Assembly (NCBI RefSeq): GCF_014649775.1
Contig: NZ_BMTR01000004.1
Location: 186,001-250,000, forward strand
Source of the DNA: Streptomyces longisporoflavus
GTDB taxonomy: Bacteria > Actinomycetota > Actinomycetes > Streptomycetales > Streptomycetaceae
Length of the DNA stretch: 64,000 bases
Direction of reading: 5' to 3'
Shown here piece by piece: positions 27,164 to 36,054 of this stretch; the stretch's first letter is position 1, and each line of letters begins with the position of its first letter. The position numbers and the translations under genes were made by a program. The notes beneath the pieces were generated by a model. The model searched no databases. It worked only from the letters and a program-made list of their open reading frames with translations, and had not been told where the DNA came from.

Positions 27164-27190
27164 TCCCGGGGCGGGGTCGCGCCGGGCGGT

Positions 27191-27688
27191 TCAGGGGCGC
27201 GGCCACGGGTGTCCCTCCAGGGTTTCGATGTCGCTGTTGAAGCGCTGGAGGAAGCCGGCGAACGTCTCGACGTCCTGCGCCGACCAGTTGTCCATGACCT
27301 TCTCCAGGCCCTGGACGTATTCGGAGCGGTCGGCGTCGAGCAGCCGCGCGCCCTCGGCGGAGATGCGGAACTTGCGGGCCATGCCGCCGTCGGGGTCGGG
27401 GATGCGCTCGACGAGTCCGGAGCGCATCATCGCCGCGGTCTGCCGGTTGAGGGTGGAGGCGTCCAGGCCGAAGGCTTCGGTGAGCTGGCCGATGGACATC
27501 GGGCCGTCCATCTGGATGCGGCTGAGCAGGATGTACGCGCTGCGGTCGAGGCGCCCGCCGGAGGAGCGCGTGCGGGGATTGAAGAGATGCGAATGCCGTC
27601 CGAGCAGCATCGTCTCGAATTCGACGCGGCCGACGGGCTTCTCCGTGCGGCCAGCGGGCTTGTCCTTGCGGCGACCGGGCTTTTCCAT
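27191..27688 (-). CDS. MarR-family transcriptional regulator
   Basis: A 165-residue winged-helix regulator. The recognition segment GPMSIGQLTEAFGLDASTLNRQ and the wing RIPDPDGGMARKFRISAEG are clear, flanked by dimerisation helices. The first 22 residues are Lys/Arg/Pro-rich and probably disordered. A palindrome (27716-27732) lies 28 bp upstream of its ATG and is a likely autoregulatory operator. The target genes are unknown; the GDSL hydrolase gene lies upstream on the same strand. Confidence 0.88.
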   Translation of the reverse strand: MEKPGRRKDKPAGRTEKPVGRVEFETMLLGRHSHLFNPRTRSSGGRLDRSAYILLSRIQMDGPMSIGQLTEAFGLDASTLNRQTAAMMRSGLVERIPDPDGGMARKFRISAEGARLLDADRSEYVQGLEKVMDNWSAQDVETFAGFLQRFNSDIETLEGHPWPRP

Positions 27689-27715
27689 GGAGCCATTCTA
27701 CGCGGTATATGCATA

Positions 27716-27732
27716 ATGCACTTTATGTGCAT
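27716..27732. promoter_or_regulatory. Palindromic operator candidate for the MarR regulator
   Basis: ATGCAC-TTTAT-GTGCAT is a perfect 6-bp inverted repeat with a 5-bp spacer, embedded in an AT-rich patch that stands out from the GC-rich surroundings and is flanked by TATGCAT and GCGCATA. Size and position fit a MarR-dimer site overlapping the promoter. Confidence 0.6.
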
Positions 27733-27789
27733 GGCGCATAGCTCGGATCCGCAGGCGCGACCACGCCGTTCACTCCCGGGCGAGGCCGT

Positions 27790-28518
27790 TCACTCCCCGC
27801 CGAGATCGAGCGAGGCGCTGTCCCTGACGAGCCGTGCGGCCAGGGCGCGGATGATCTCGGTGCCGAGGACCGCCTGGCCCCGGGCGTTGAGATGCATGCC
27901 GTCGGTGCTCCAGATCGACTCCTCGCGGCCCGTCGGGTGGCTCTGCATGTCGATGTGGACCGCGTCGAGGCGCTGGGCCACGGTCCGCATGCGCCGCGAC
28001 AGGACGGCCAGGCGCTCACGGACCACGTCCCGGTAGCGCGGGTCGAAGTGCGGGTTGCCGATGACGTCGAAGAAGCCGGAGGTCACCAGCGTGCCGACCG
28101 CGCTCAACGGCGTGAAGAGCGCCTCGAATTCGCTCTGCGCCGCCTCGGGATCGAAGGCCTTGCGCAGGCCGTCGTTGGCCCCGCACAGCGCGATCACCAG
28201 ATCGGGCCGGAAGTCCAGCGCGGGCCGCAGCTGGCTCTCGCGCACCTGCGCGGTCATCAGGTCGCGCCGACCCAGGTTGAGGTGCACCAGGTCCGGCCGC
28301 ACCGCGCGGAGGGCGTCGACGACCAGGGTCGACCAGGGCTCGTCGCGGTAGCCGGGGCGGGGCTCGCTGATGCCCTGCGCGACGCTGTCCCCGACGATCA
28401 CCAGGCGGGACCAGGGGGCGCCCCTGAGCAGCGCCGCTCCCTCGGCCGGTAATGCCACGTAGGGGTCGTTCTTTTCCGTGTACGGGTCCTTGTACTCCGC
28501 CACGTCGATCGTTCCCAT
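27790..28518 (-). CDS. SGNH/GDSL-family hydrolase (catalytically complete)
   Basis: A 242-residue esterase/lipase-like hydrolase. Block I VIVGDSVAQG with the nucleophilic Ser lies near residue 42, the Gly of block II in LNLGRRD near 83, the Asn of block III in ALCGANDG near 113, and block V DGMHLN with Asp and His near 212. The ATG at 28518 was chosen because AAGGA precedes it and the upstream in-frame ATG lacks a site. There is no signal peptide. It is clearly paralogous to the degenerate protein at 36051, sharing PW-R-VGDS, LNLGRRD and a DPFD/AFDPE-type segment. Confidence 0.87.
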   Translation of the reverse strand: MGTIDVAEYKDPYTEKNDPYVALPAEGAALLRGAPWSRLVIVGDSVAQGISEPRPGYRDEPWSTLVVDALRAVRPDLVHLNLGRRDLMTAQVRESQLRPALDFRPDLVIALCGANDGLRKAFDPEAAQSEFEALFTPLSAVGTLVTSGFFDVIGNPHFDPRYRDVVRERLAVLSRRMRTVAQRLDAVHIDMQSHPTGREESIWSTDGMHLNARGQAVLGTEIIRALAARLVRDSASLDLGGE

Positions 28519-28643
28519 GCCCGTGTCCTTCCGTGAGCCGCGTGTCATGCCGCCCGACACTGGCACCCGCCCGCGGCGCCGCGCTGGCGGGAATACGACA
28601 TCACCGCGGCATCCGCACCGCGCCCTCGCGGGGGTCCGTCATC

Positions 28644-28668
28644 TCAGCTCATGTCAGCACCGTCTCAG
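28644..28668 (+). promoter_or_regulatory. TCAG direct repeats upstream of the carbamoyltransferase gene (putative SARP site)
   Basis: Three TCAGC units begin at 28644, 28654 and 28665, spaced 10 and 11 bp, one helical turn apart. SARP regulators bind short direct repeats with 11-bp spacing near the -35 region. The same TCAGCG core occurs at 36755 and 40453. Confidence 0.5.
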
Positions 28669-28739
28669 CGCCGTGCAAGGCGGGACTTGAACGATGAGCG
28701 TGCGCTTCCCCAGTCACCCAGCCATCGAAGGAGCCCGGT

Positions 28740-30527
28740 GTGATCGTCCTCGGCTACAACGGCTTCACCCACGGCGCCGACACATTCGGGCGGCTCTACG
28801 GAGCGACCGGGATCGACCGACACAGCATCCTGGGCCACGACGCGGCCGTCGCCCTCCTGGTCGACGGGGAGTTGGTGGCCGCCGTCGAGGAGGAGCGGCT
28901 GAACCGGGAGAAGAAGACCTCCGCCTTCCCCGCCCGTTCCCTCGATTGGTGTCTGGACACCGCCGGCGTACGGCTCGACCAGGTGGACGCCGTCGCGTTC
29001 CCCTGGGCGTTCACCCCCGGCCTGGTGCACACGATGATCCAGGACGTCGGTCGCAGCGAACTGTCCGTGGAGCAGAAGTTCGACCGGCTCAGGCGGTTCG
29101 GCGAGCTCCACGCGGGCCTGGTCAGCAAGGAAGCCATCCACGCCGATTTCAGACAGCGCACCGGCCACGACCTGCCCGCGGAGAAGCTTCTCCTCGTGCC
29201 GCACCACATGGCCCATCTGATGTGCGGCTACCACCTCTCCGGCGAGCGGGACACGGCGTTCATGGTGAGCGACGGCCGCGCCGAACGGCTCTCCTCCGTC
29301 ACGGGCGAGGTGCGTGACGGGCAGGTCCGGCTCTTCGAGAGGTCGGCCATCGGCGTCGACAACTCCCTCGCCCTGCTCTTCGGGGAGATCACCCGTTACC
29401 TCGGCTTCATGCCCAACAACGACGAGTACAAGGTGATGGGCCTCGCGGCGTTCGCCCCGCCTCCGTCCCCCGCGGACAACCCCCTGCTGCGGCACGTGGT
29501 CGAACTGCGCGAGGAGGGCCGCTACGCCCTCGCGCTCGCCAACGACCCCAGCGGCACCCGCGGTTACTACCCCCTTCTGGACCAGCTCTTCGGCGGCGAC
29601 GAAGAGCTCCGCGAGAAGACGGAGTTCCGGGCGACGGTGGCCGCCGCCGCACAGCAGATGGTCGAGGTGGTCACCGCGCACCAGTTGCGCGCCCTGGAGC
29701 GCGGCACCGACCTGACCCGGCTCGTCTACGAGGGCGGCCTCGCCCTCAACTGCGTCAACAACTCCAAGCTCCTGGAGAACTCCCGCTTCACCGACATCCA
29801 CGTCAGCTTCGGCGCGAGCGACCCGGGCGTGGCCATCGGCGCCGCCGTCTACGCGGCCCGCCTCGAGCCGCGACCGCGCCCGGCCCCCGCGACCCCCTAC
29901 CTCGGACCCTCGTACGACGACGGGCAGCTGCTGCGCGCCCTGCACGAGCACGCCGACCGGGTGGAGTGGACCGAGCTCGACGAGGACGCGGTGGCCGGGC
30001 AGACCGCCAAGCTGCTCAGCGAGAAGACCGTCGTCGGGTGGTTCCAGGGGCGCGCCGAGTACGGCCCGCGCGCCCTGGGCAACCGCAGCATCCTGGCGAA
30101 CCCCGGATTCGCCGACATCAAGGACATCATCAACACCCGGGTCAAGCACCGCGAGCCGTTCCGCCCCTTCGCACCGGTCGTCCTGGAATCCGAGGCGCCG
30201 CGCGTCTTCGACATGGGCAAGAAGGCGTCGTCCCCGTACATGACGTTCGTCTTCGCGGTGCGGCCCGAGTTCCACGACGTCATCCCCGGCGCCATGCACG
30301 TCGACGGCACGTCCAGGGCCCAGACCGTCACCGCGGACTCGAACCCGAGACTGGCCGAACTTCTCTCCGCCTTCACGGAGTTGACCGGCGTGCCGTGTCT
30401 GGTGAACACGTCGTTCAACATCGCGGGCGAGCCGATCGTCTGCTCGCCCGCCGACGCGCTGGCCTGTTTCCTGCACACCGAGATCGACTGCCTGGTCCTC
30501 GGTCGCTTCCTGGTCGTCAAGAAATGA
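28740..30527 (+). CDS. NodU/CmcH-family O-carbamoyltransferase
   Basis: A 595-residue carbamoyltransferase that moves a carbamoyl group from carbamoyl phosphate, via carbamoyl-adenylate, to a hydroxyl. The N-terminal ASKHA-like domain has GHDAAVALLVDGELVAAVEEERLNREKK (split over residues 33-60) and the metal-binding PHHMAHLMCGY near 155. The C-terminal domain has GRAEYGPRALGNRSILA near 440 and NTSFNIAGEPIV near 557. GTG start with an AAGGAG site. It heads the biosynthetic cluster, overlaps the next gene by 4 bp, and implies that the product or an intermediate carries a carbamate. Confidence 0.93.
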   Translation: MIVLGYNGFTHGADTFGRLYGATGIDRHSILGHDAAVALLVDGELVAAVEEERLNREKKTSAFPARSLDWCLDTAGVRLDQVDAVAFPWAFTPGLVHTMIQDVGRSELSVEQKFDRLRRFGELHAGLVSKEAIHADFRQRTGHDLPAEKLLLVPHHMAHLMCGYHLSGERDTAFMVSDGRAERLSSVTGEVRDGQVRLFERSAIGVDNSLALLFGEITRYLGFMPNNDEYKVMGLAAFAPPPSPADNPLLRHVVELREEGRYALALANDPSGTRGYYPLLDQLFGGDEELREKTEFRATVAAAAQQMVEVVTAHQLRALERGTDLTRLVYEGGLALNCVNNSKLLENSRFTDIHVSFGASDPGVAIGAAVYAARLEPRPRPAPATPYLGPSYDDGQLLRALHEHADRVEWTELDEDAVAGQTAKLLSEKTVVGWFQGRAEYGPRALGNRSILANPGFADIKDIINTRVKHREPFRPFAPVVLESEAPRVFDMGKKASSPYMTFVFAVRPEFHDVIPGAMHVDGTSRAQTVTADSNPRLAELLSAFTELTGVPCLVNTSFNIAGEPIVCSPADALACFLHTEIDCLVLGRFLVVKK

Positions 30528-30841
30528 CGGACGCCGACAGGACACAGCAGGACGGGACGGGCCGCCACTCCGTGGGCACCCTGCTCGAAGCGGCCCTTTC
30601 CGGGCTGACCCGCACGCCCGGCCGCGAGGCCCCGCTGGCGGAGGCCTGCATCGCCTCCGTCGAGTGCGCACTGCAACTCGCGGCGATCGCCGAGCGGGCG
30701 GGGCACGTGCCGGACGACGAGACGCTCGGCCGCGAGGCGCGCGAGGCCCTGGCCGCCGCCCGCGCCTCGGTCGTCGCCGCCACCTGCGCGGTCCGGTCCA
30801 TCGAGGACAGGCGGCGCGGCCTCCCGGGAGGCCGGGCATGA
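30524..30841 (+). CDS. Small helical protein of unknown function in the cluster
   Basis: A 105-residue protein that I do not recognise. It is Ala/Glu/Arg-rich and predicted mostly helical (ACIASVECALQLAAIAERA, then a second amphipathic stretch AREALAAARASVVAATCAV), with no membrane span or metal motif. It overlaps the carbamoyltransferase stop and the MmgE/PrpD start by 4 bp each (ATGA both times), so it is almost certainly expressed and made in step with them. A carrier, adaptor or subunit role is only a guess. Confidence 0.75.
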   Translation: MTDADRTQQDGTGRHSVGTLLEAALSGLTRTPGREAPLAEACIASVECALQLAAIAERAGHVPDDETLGREAREALAAARASVVAATCAVRSIEDRRRGLPGGRA

Positions 30842-32421
30842 CCGCGGCGGACACGGCTGACACGACTGACCACCGCCGGGAGCCCGGCGCCTCACTCACC
30901 CGGCACCTCGCCGAGTGGGCGGCGGGCCTGCGCCATCCGGACCTGCCCGAACGGATCGAGGCGTACGCGACCAGTGCGGTCATGTCGCACCTCGCGGTGC
31001 TGCGGGCGAGCCTCGGCCACCCCCTGGGCCGCAAGCTGGTCCGGGCGTTCGGCAGTCCGCTCTCGCACGACCCGTGCCGGGCGGCGCAGGTGATGGCCGC
31101 ACTGTCCTCGTGCCTCTACTACGAGGACAGCATGTACGCGGGCCACGTCACGCACGCCTCCGTCGGGGTCCCGCTGGCCTTCCGGCGCTACCAACGCCTG
31201 GACGGCAGGGCCCTGTTGACCGCGGTCGTCGCCGCGAACGAGTGCGCCGCCCGGGTCACCGCGGCGGGCGCGCTGGGTCCGCTGAGCGGGCAGGGCACCT
31301 CGTACACCCAGCTCGTGGGCGCCGTGGCGGCCCGGCTGCACGGCGCGGGGTCCCCGGCCGGGCTGTGGCCGGATGCCTGGGGGCTCGCCCTCGCGATGCC
31401 GCCGTGGCCGCTGCGGCGGGCGCTCCTCGGCAGCGAGGCCAAGGTGCTCTCGGCGGCGGTCCCGGTGCGGACCGCGCTCGACGCGTGCGACGCGGCGGTC
31501 GCGGGACTGCGGGGCGCCGAGGACATCCTGGAGCATCCGGGCGGACTGCTGGCCAAGTTCTCCCACGTGCCGTCGCCCGAAGCGGTCACGTCCGGGCTCG
31601 GCACCCGCTGGCACACCGAGACACTGACCTTCAAGACGCGCCCGGCCGGCGCGTACGTGGACGCGGCCGTCGACTGCGCCGCCCAACTGCACACCCGGCT
31701 CTCCCGCGAGGACATCCGCGGCATCGCGGAGATCGTCGTCTCGGCGCCCCGGCTGACCATCGCCATGGACCAGCAGGGCTCCCCGTACGTCGACCGGGAG
31801 CGGTCGGCGATCATGGCGCTCAACGTCTCCGTCGCCTACAACGTCGCCACCGCCCTCACCACCGGCACTGTCACCCCCTCTGACCTCGCCGAACCGGCCA
31901 CCGCGGACCCCGTGCGCTGGTCCCTCGCGGACCGGGTCCGGCTTGAGTACGACGCCGGTCTCAGCCGCGACGTCCTGCGCGCCACCGCCCCGTTGGGCGA
32001 GGCACTGCGGCAGGCCGGGGCGAGGGGCCGGCAGTGGCTCGCGGATTTCACCGGCGAGAACACGGCCGCCGCCGGGGTCACGGGGCCGCCGAGCACCACG
32101 TTCCGCGAGGCCGACAAGGCGGTGGGGGCCCGGCTGCGGGTGACCCTGTGCGACGGCCGGGTGCTCGACGCCTCGTGCGAACGGCCCAAAGGGGCCGCCG
32201 GACCCGAAACCCGGCGCACGCACCGCGAACTCGTCCGGGACAAGCTCGCCTCGTCCGGGACATCGGGCGAGGTGATCGACGGCCTCGACCGTCTCGCCTC
32301 GCTGGACGCACGGCAGGTCGACGCCCTCGTGAACAGGGCGCTGTCCGAGCCGCTGCCCGCGACCGAACCGCCGCCCGGTTCCGGTCCCTTGCTGGAGTCC
32401 GGTCTGCCGCGAAGTTCCTGA
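30838..32421 (+). CDS. MmgE/PrpD-family protein (VlmK-like dehydratase candidate)
   Basis: A 527-residue member of the 2-methylcitrate dehydratase (MmgE/PrpD) family. Conserved elements include the DSMYAGHVTHASVGVPLAF segment near residue 97, the AANECAARV helix near 132, and the C-terminal small domain; the family is usually about 450-500 residues. In valanimycin synthesis VlmK, of this family, eliminates phosphate from a phosphorylated hydrate to make the alkene, working with the lipid-kinase-like VlmJ. A kinase of that type is encoded at the other end of this cluster, so a similar phosphorylation/elimination is inferred. The ATG overlaps the preceding gene. Confidence 0.8.
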   Translation: MTAADTADTTDHRREPGASLTRHLAEWAAGLRHPDLPERIEAYATSAVMSHLAVLRASLGHPLGRKLVRAFGSPLSHDPCRAAQVMAALSSCLYYEDSMYAGHVTHASVGVPLAFRRYQRLDGRALLTAVVAANECAARVTAAGALGPLSGQGTSYTQLVGAVAARLHGAGSPAGLWPDAWGLALAMPPWPLRRALLGSEAKVLSAAVPVRTALDACDAAVAGLRGAEDILEHPGGLLAKFSHVPSPEAVTSGLGTRWHTETLTFKTRPAGAYVDAAVDCAAQLHTRLSREDIRGIAEIVVSAPRLTIAMDQQGSPYVDRERSAIMALNVSVAYNVATALTTGTVTPSDLAEPATADPVRWSLADRVRLEYDAGLSRDVLRATAPLGEALRQAGARGRQWLADFTGENTAAAGVTGPPSTTFREADKAVGARLRVTLCDGRVLDASCERPKGAAGPETRRTHRELVRDKLASSGTSGEVIDGLDRLASLDARQVDALVNRALSEPLPATEPPPGSGPLLESGLPRSS

Positions 32422-32496
32422 GCGGCCCGGACGACACCCGATCCGACTCCGACTGCCGTACAGGACAAGGCGGTCGGAGGAAGGGGACACCCCACC

Positions 32497-33696
32497 ATGT
32501 CCGACCACGCGCCCAGGTTCACCTATCCGACCCGGCGGAAGGACCCGCTGGTGCCGCCCGCCGAGTACGCGCAGGCGCTGCGCGAGGAGCCGGTGTGTCC
32601 CATCACCCTCGCCACCGGCGACCCCGCCTGGTTCGTGGCCCGCCACGACGACGTACGGACCGCGCTGTCCGACCGGCGTTTCAGCAGGGAGGCACTGTTC
32701 CGCCCCGGCGCCGCCCGCGCGCAGGTGGTCGAGCCCGATCCGCACAGCATGCTCACCATGGACCCCCCGCGACACACCCGGCTGCGCAAGCTCGCCAACC
32801 GGGCCTTTGGTGCGCAGCGCGTCGAGCGCCTGCGGCCGTACATCGAGCAGGTCGCCGCGGACCTGCTCGACGCCATGGAGGCCGGGCCCTGCGAGGGTGA
32901 CCTCGCCGAGAGGTACGCGCGCCCGTTCGCGCTGCGCGTCATCTGCCGCACGCTCGGGGTGCCGTTCGAGGACCACGACGAGTTCGGCGCCTGGACGGAC
33001 CGCTTCATGTCGCTCACCAAGTACCCGCCCGAGGAGATCAACCGTGCCAACGAGGAGATGCGGGCCTACTTCGCGCGCCTCGTCCGTCTGCGGCGCGAGG
33101 AACCCGGCGACGATCTCATGAGCGCTCTCGTACGCATCCACGACGCGGAGGGCGAGCCGTCCGAGCCCGAGATCGTGGGCCTGGGGGCGCTGTTGCTGCT
33201 CGCGGGCCACGACACCACGGTGACGGTGCTCTGCGGCGGCACCGTGACCCTGCTCGGCCATCCCGACCAGCTCGCGCTGCTGCGTGAGGACCCCGGGCTC
33301 TACCCCGACGCCGTCGAAGAGGTCGTACGCCTCAACGGCCCCGGCGGCGGCACCTCCATCCGGATCACGACGAGCGACGTGCGCCTTGGCGCCACGGTCA
33401 TCCCCGAGGGCTCGGCGGTGCTCGCGTCGGTGGGCACCGCGAGCCGTGACCCCGAGGTCTACCCCGATCCCGACCGCTTCGTGATCCGGCGCGAGAACCG
33501 CACGCAGGTGGCCTTCGGGCAGGGCCCGCACTTCTGTATCGGCGCGAATCTCGCCCGTGCCGAACTGGCCATCGGACTGCGCGCCCTCTTCGACCGGCTC
33601 CCGAGGCTGCGGCTCACGGTGCCGGAGCAGCAGCTGCGCTGGAAGGACTTCGCGGCTCTCGGGGGCTGGGAAGAAGTGCCTGTCGCGTGGGGGTGA
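32497..33696 (+). CDS. Cytochrome P450 monooxygenase
   Basis: A 399-residue soluble bacterial P450. The I-helix motif LLLLAGHDTT near residue 230, the K-helix ExxR in EEVVRLN near 272, and the haem-ligand loop FGQGPHFCIGAN with the axial Cys near residue 348 are visible. His-Asp replaces the more common His-Glu in the I-helix. It needs ferredoxin and reductase from elsewhere. In this cluster it may hydroxylate the carbon that is later carbamoylated. It follows the MmgE/PrpD gene by 75 bp with GGAGG-like sequence before the ATG. Confidence 0.92.
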   Translation: MSDHAPRFTYPTRRKDPLVPPAEYAQALREEPVCPITLATGDPAWFVARHDDVRTALSDRRFSREALFRPGAARAQVVEPDPHSMLTMDPPRHTRLRKLANRAFGAQRVERLRPYIEQVAADLLDAMEAGPCEGDLAERYARPFALRVICRTLGVPFEDHDEFGAWTDRFMSLTKYPPEEINRANEEMRAYFARLVRLRREEPGDDLMSALVRIHDAEGEPSEPEIVGLGALLLLAGHDTTVTVLCGGTVTLLGHPDQLALLREDPGLYPDAVEEVVRLNGPGGGTSIRITTSDVRLGATVIPEGSAVLASVGTASRDPEVYPDPDRFVIRRENRTQVAFGQGPHFCIGANLARAELAIGLRALFDRLPRLRLTVPEQQLRWKDFAALGGWEEVPVAWG

Positions 33697-33702
33697 GCGA
33701 GC

Positions 33703-34506
33703 GTGACACTCTCCTCATCGGCGCCTCCCGCGATCCCTTCCACGATCCCGCCCGCGGTCGCGTTCTTCGACGTCGACGAGACGCTGATCTCGGTCAACGG
33801 CATGGCCCGGTTCCTGCGCCACCAGATGCGGGCCCGCGGGCTGCCGCGCGCCGCCTTCGACGAGGCGGTGCACGGGCTGCGGGCCCTCGGGGAGCGCGGT
33901 GCGTCGCGGGCCGAGGTGGCGCGCGCCTACTACCGCCTCTACGCGGGCTGCGACGAACAGGAGCTCGCAGCCCTGGGCAGGGCTTGGTTCGCCGAGGAAC
34001 TCAGTTCCGCCGAGGGGCTTTTCCTTGCGGACAGCGTGGCGGCACTGCGCGAGCACCGGCGCAGGGGCGAGGCGGTCGTTCTCGTCTCGGGGTCTTTCGC
34101 GCCCTGCCTGGACCCCGTCGCGGAACGGCTCGGCGTCGATGCGGGCGCGGTGTTCTGCGCCCGGCCGGAGACGGTCGACGGCGTCATGACCGGCGTGGTC
34201 GACGGCACGATGACCGGCGAGGAGAAGGCCGTCGCGGTGCGCGCGCTGCTCCGAGAGCGCGGGATTTCCGGTCAGCGCTGTCATGCGTACGGCGACCACG
34301 CGTCCGACCTGGCGATGCTGCGCGCCGTGGGCCACCCCGTGGTGGTGGGCACGGATCCGGTGCTGCTCCGGCATGCCGAGGCCGGCGGCTGGCGGCGGCT
34401 GCCCGGCGCTGAAGCCGGCACCGGCCCCGGCCCCGGCACCCGTACCGGCACTCCGCGGCCTCGTCGTATTCCTGCCAGCGCGCGCCCCCGGACCTCGCGA
34501 GAGTGA
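33703..34506 (+). CDS. HAD-IB family phosphatase (SerB-like)
   Basis: A 267-residue phosphohydrolase. Motif I FFDVDETLI near residue 23 holds the nucleophile Asp and the acid/base Asp, motif II is VLVSGSF near 128, and motifs III/IV are a Lys in TGEEKAVAV and YGDHASDLAML near 204. The GTG start lies 6 bp after the P450 stop. The C-terminus is a Pro/Gly/Thr-rich tail. SerB-like members remove phosphate from phosphoserine or lipid phosphates; in a pathway that uses serine and a kinase it could act on a phosphorylated intermediate or feed serine. The substrate is unproven. Confidence 0.85.
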   Translation: MTLSSSAPPAIPSTIPPAVAFFDVDETLISVNGMARFLRHQMRARGLPRAAFDEAVHGLRALGERGASRAEVARAYYRLYAGCDEQELAALGRAWFAEELSSAEGLFLADSVAALREHRRRGEAVVLVSGSFAPCLDPVAERLGVDAGAVFCARPETVDGVMTGVVDGTMTGEEKAVAVRALLRERGISGQRCHAYGDHASDLAMLRAVGHPVVVGTDPVLLRHAEAGGWRRLPGAEAGTGPGPGTRTGTPRPRRIPASARPRTSRE

Positions 34507-34539
34507 GGGACGTCCCTACGGCGAAGGATTGGTGGGCCA

Positions 34540-36054
34540 ATGGTACGAGACCCGGCAGCTGTTGGTGTGGGTGTGGAGCCGAGTCACCCTGCGCCGCCCA
34601 GTTACCCGGTGGTGGTGACGCTCGCCGCGGGTGCCATCTTCCTCTCGATCCTCGACGCCACCGTGGCGAACCTCGCGGTGACGGACATGCACGCCAGCTT
34701 TCCCGATGCCTCGGTGACCGATCTGACCTGGGTCATCTCGTTGTACGCCATCGTGTTCGCCTCTTTCCTCGCACCCGCGGGCCGTCTCGCGGACGTGCTG
34801 GGGCGACGTCGTCTCTACACCCTCGGCATGGGCCTGTTCACCGCCGCCTCGCTGCTGTGCGCCGTGGCCCCCGGCCTCCCCACGCTCCTTGTCGCGCGCG
34901 GACTTCAGGGGCTGGGGGCCGCGGCCATGATTCCGGCGTCGCTCGCCGTGCTCCTGGTCGATGTGAACCCGCTGCGCAGAGGGGCGGCGATCGGACTGTG
35001 GAGCGCCGCCGCGTCCGCCGCGGCGGCGGTCGGGCCGAGCGTCGGCGGCATTCTCATCGACACGGTCGGCTGGCGCTCCGTGTTCTTCATCAATCTCCCC
35101 CTCGGCATCGCCCTGCTCCTGGGGATCAGGGCCGTCCGCCGATCGGTCCCCCGCAAGCAAGGCCTTCCGGACGTGCTCGGCACGGCTCTTCTCGCGGCAG
35201 GCACCGGGCTCGTCGTGCTCGGCATCACCCAAGGGCAGGAGTGGGGTTGGGGCGGCCCGCGCGTAGTGGGGTGCCTCGTCGGTGGTCTCGGTCTGCTTGC
35301 GGCGGCACTGGTACGGGCGGGGCGGCACCCGCGTCCCGCTCTGCAGACCAGACTGTGGCGCAGCAGGGATTTCGCGCTGGCCAACCTCGTCTCGTTCTTC
35401 TTCGGTGCGGCGCTGTACTCCTGGCTCCTGGTCGGGGCGTTCTTCCTGGTGGAGGTCTGGCAGTACTCGCGGATGGCGGCCGGTGTGTCGATGATCCCGT
35501 CGGCGCTGCTCTCCGCGGCCGTCGCGGCCCTGGTCGGCAGGTCCCTGGGCAGGCGCAGTCCGCACATCGCGGTGTTCTGCGGCGCTACGGCCCTGGTGGC
35601 GGCCGAACTCTGGCTGGGCATCACGCTCTCCTCGCAGGCCGCCCTGTGGAGCATGTGGATTCCGGTGGGGCTGCTCGGCGGTGCCGGGATCGGCGCCATC
35701 AGCACCGGGGTGAACAGCGCGGCGGCCCTGTCCGTGAAACCGGCGGACTTCGCGGGCGCCACGGGCCTCAACATGGCGGTACGGCAGATCGGCGGCGCCC
35801 TCGGTGTCGCGGTACTGGCCGCGATCCTGCCCGCCCGGACCGCGTCCGAGCCCGGCCCCTACAGCCACGTGGTGTTCTTCAGCTGCGCCGCGGCGGCCGT
35901 CGCGGGCCTGCTCGGACTCGGCTTCTCACAGCGCCGGGGCCGGAACCGGGGTCTGGATGGGGATCGGGGCCAGGGGGCGGCCCTGCCCGAGACTCCGGCC
36001 GCCGCCGAACCACTTCCCTCGCGCCGGCTGCCCTTGTTCAGGAGACCAACGTGA
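34540..36054 (+). CDS. MFS drug/metabolite exporter (DHA2, 14-TMS type)
   Basis: A 504-residue polytopic membrane antiporter. The first helix contains LDATVANLAV, the DHA2 motif D1, and motif A appears as GRLADVLGRRRLY. About 14 hydrophobic helices fit the EmrB/QacA/VlmF group. It is the likely export and self-resistance pump for the cluster product; valanimycin has an MFS pump in the same role. It ends in a Pro/Arg-rich tail and overlaps the next gene by 4 bp (GTGA). It is 8 kb from the siderophore genes, so a siderophore role is less likely. Confidence 0.9.
   Translation: MVRDPAAVGVGVEPSHPAPPSYPVVVTLAAGAIFLSILDATVANLAVTDMHASFPDASVTDLTWVISLYAIVFASFLAPAGRLADVLGRRRLYTLGMGLFTAASLLCAVAPGLPTLLVARGLQGLGAAAMIPASLAVLLVDVNPLRRGAAIGLWSAAASAAAAVGPSVGGILIDTVGWRSVFFINLPLGIALLLGIRAVRRSVPRKQGLPDVLGTALLAAGTGLVVLGITQGQEWGWGGPRVVGCLVGGLGLLAAALVRAGRHPRPALQTRLWRSRDFALANLVSFFFGAALYSWLLVGAFFLVEVWQYSRMAAGVSMIPSALLSAAVAALVGRSLGRRSPHIAVFCGATALVAAELWLGITLSSQAALWSMWIPVGLLGGAGIGAISTGVNSAAALSVKPADFAGATGLNMAVRQIGGALGVAVLAAILPARTASEPGPYSHVVFFSCAAAAVAGLLGLGFSQRRGRNRGLDGDRGQGAALPETPAAAEPLPSRRLPLFRRPT

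Noticed and set aside
34540-36054. MFS pump as the siderophore exporter
   Set aside because: It lies 8 kb from the siderophore operon, within another cluster and coupled to its own neighbour, with no iron box; a role in azoxy-product export fits better.
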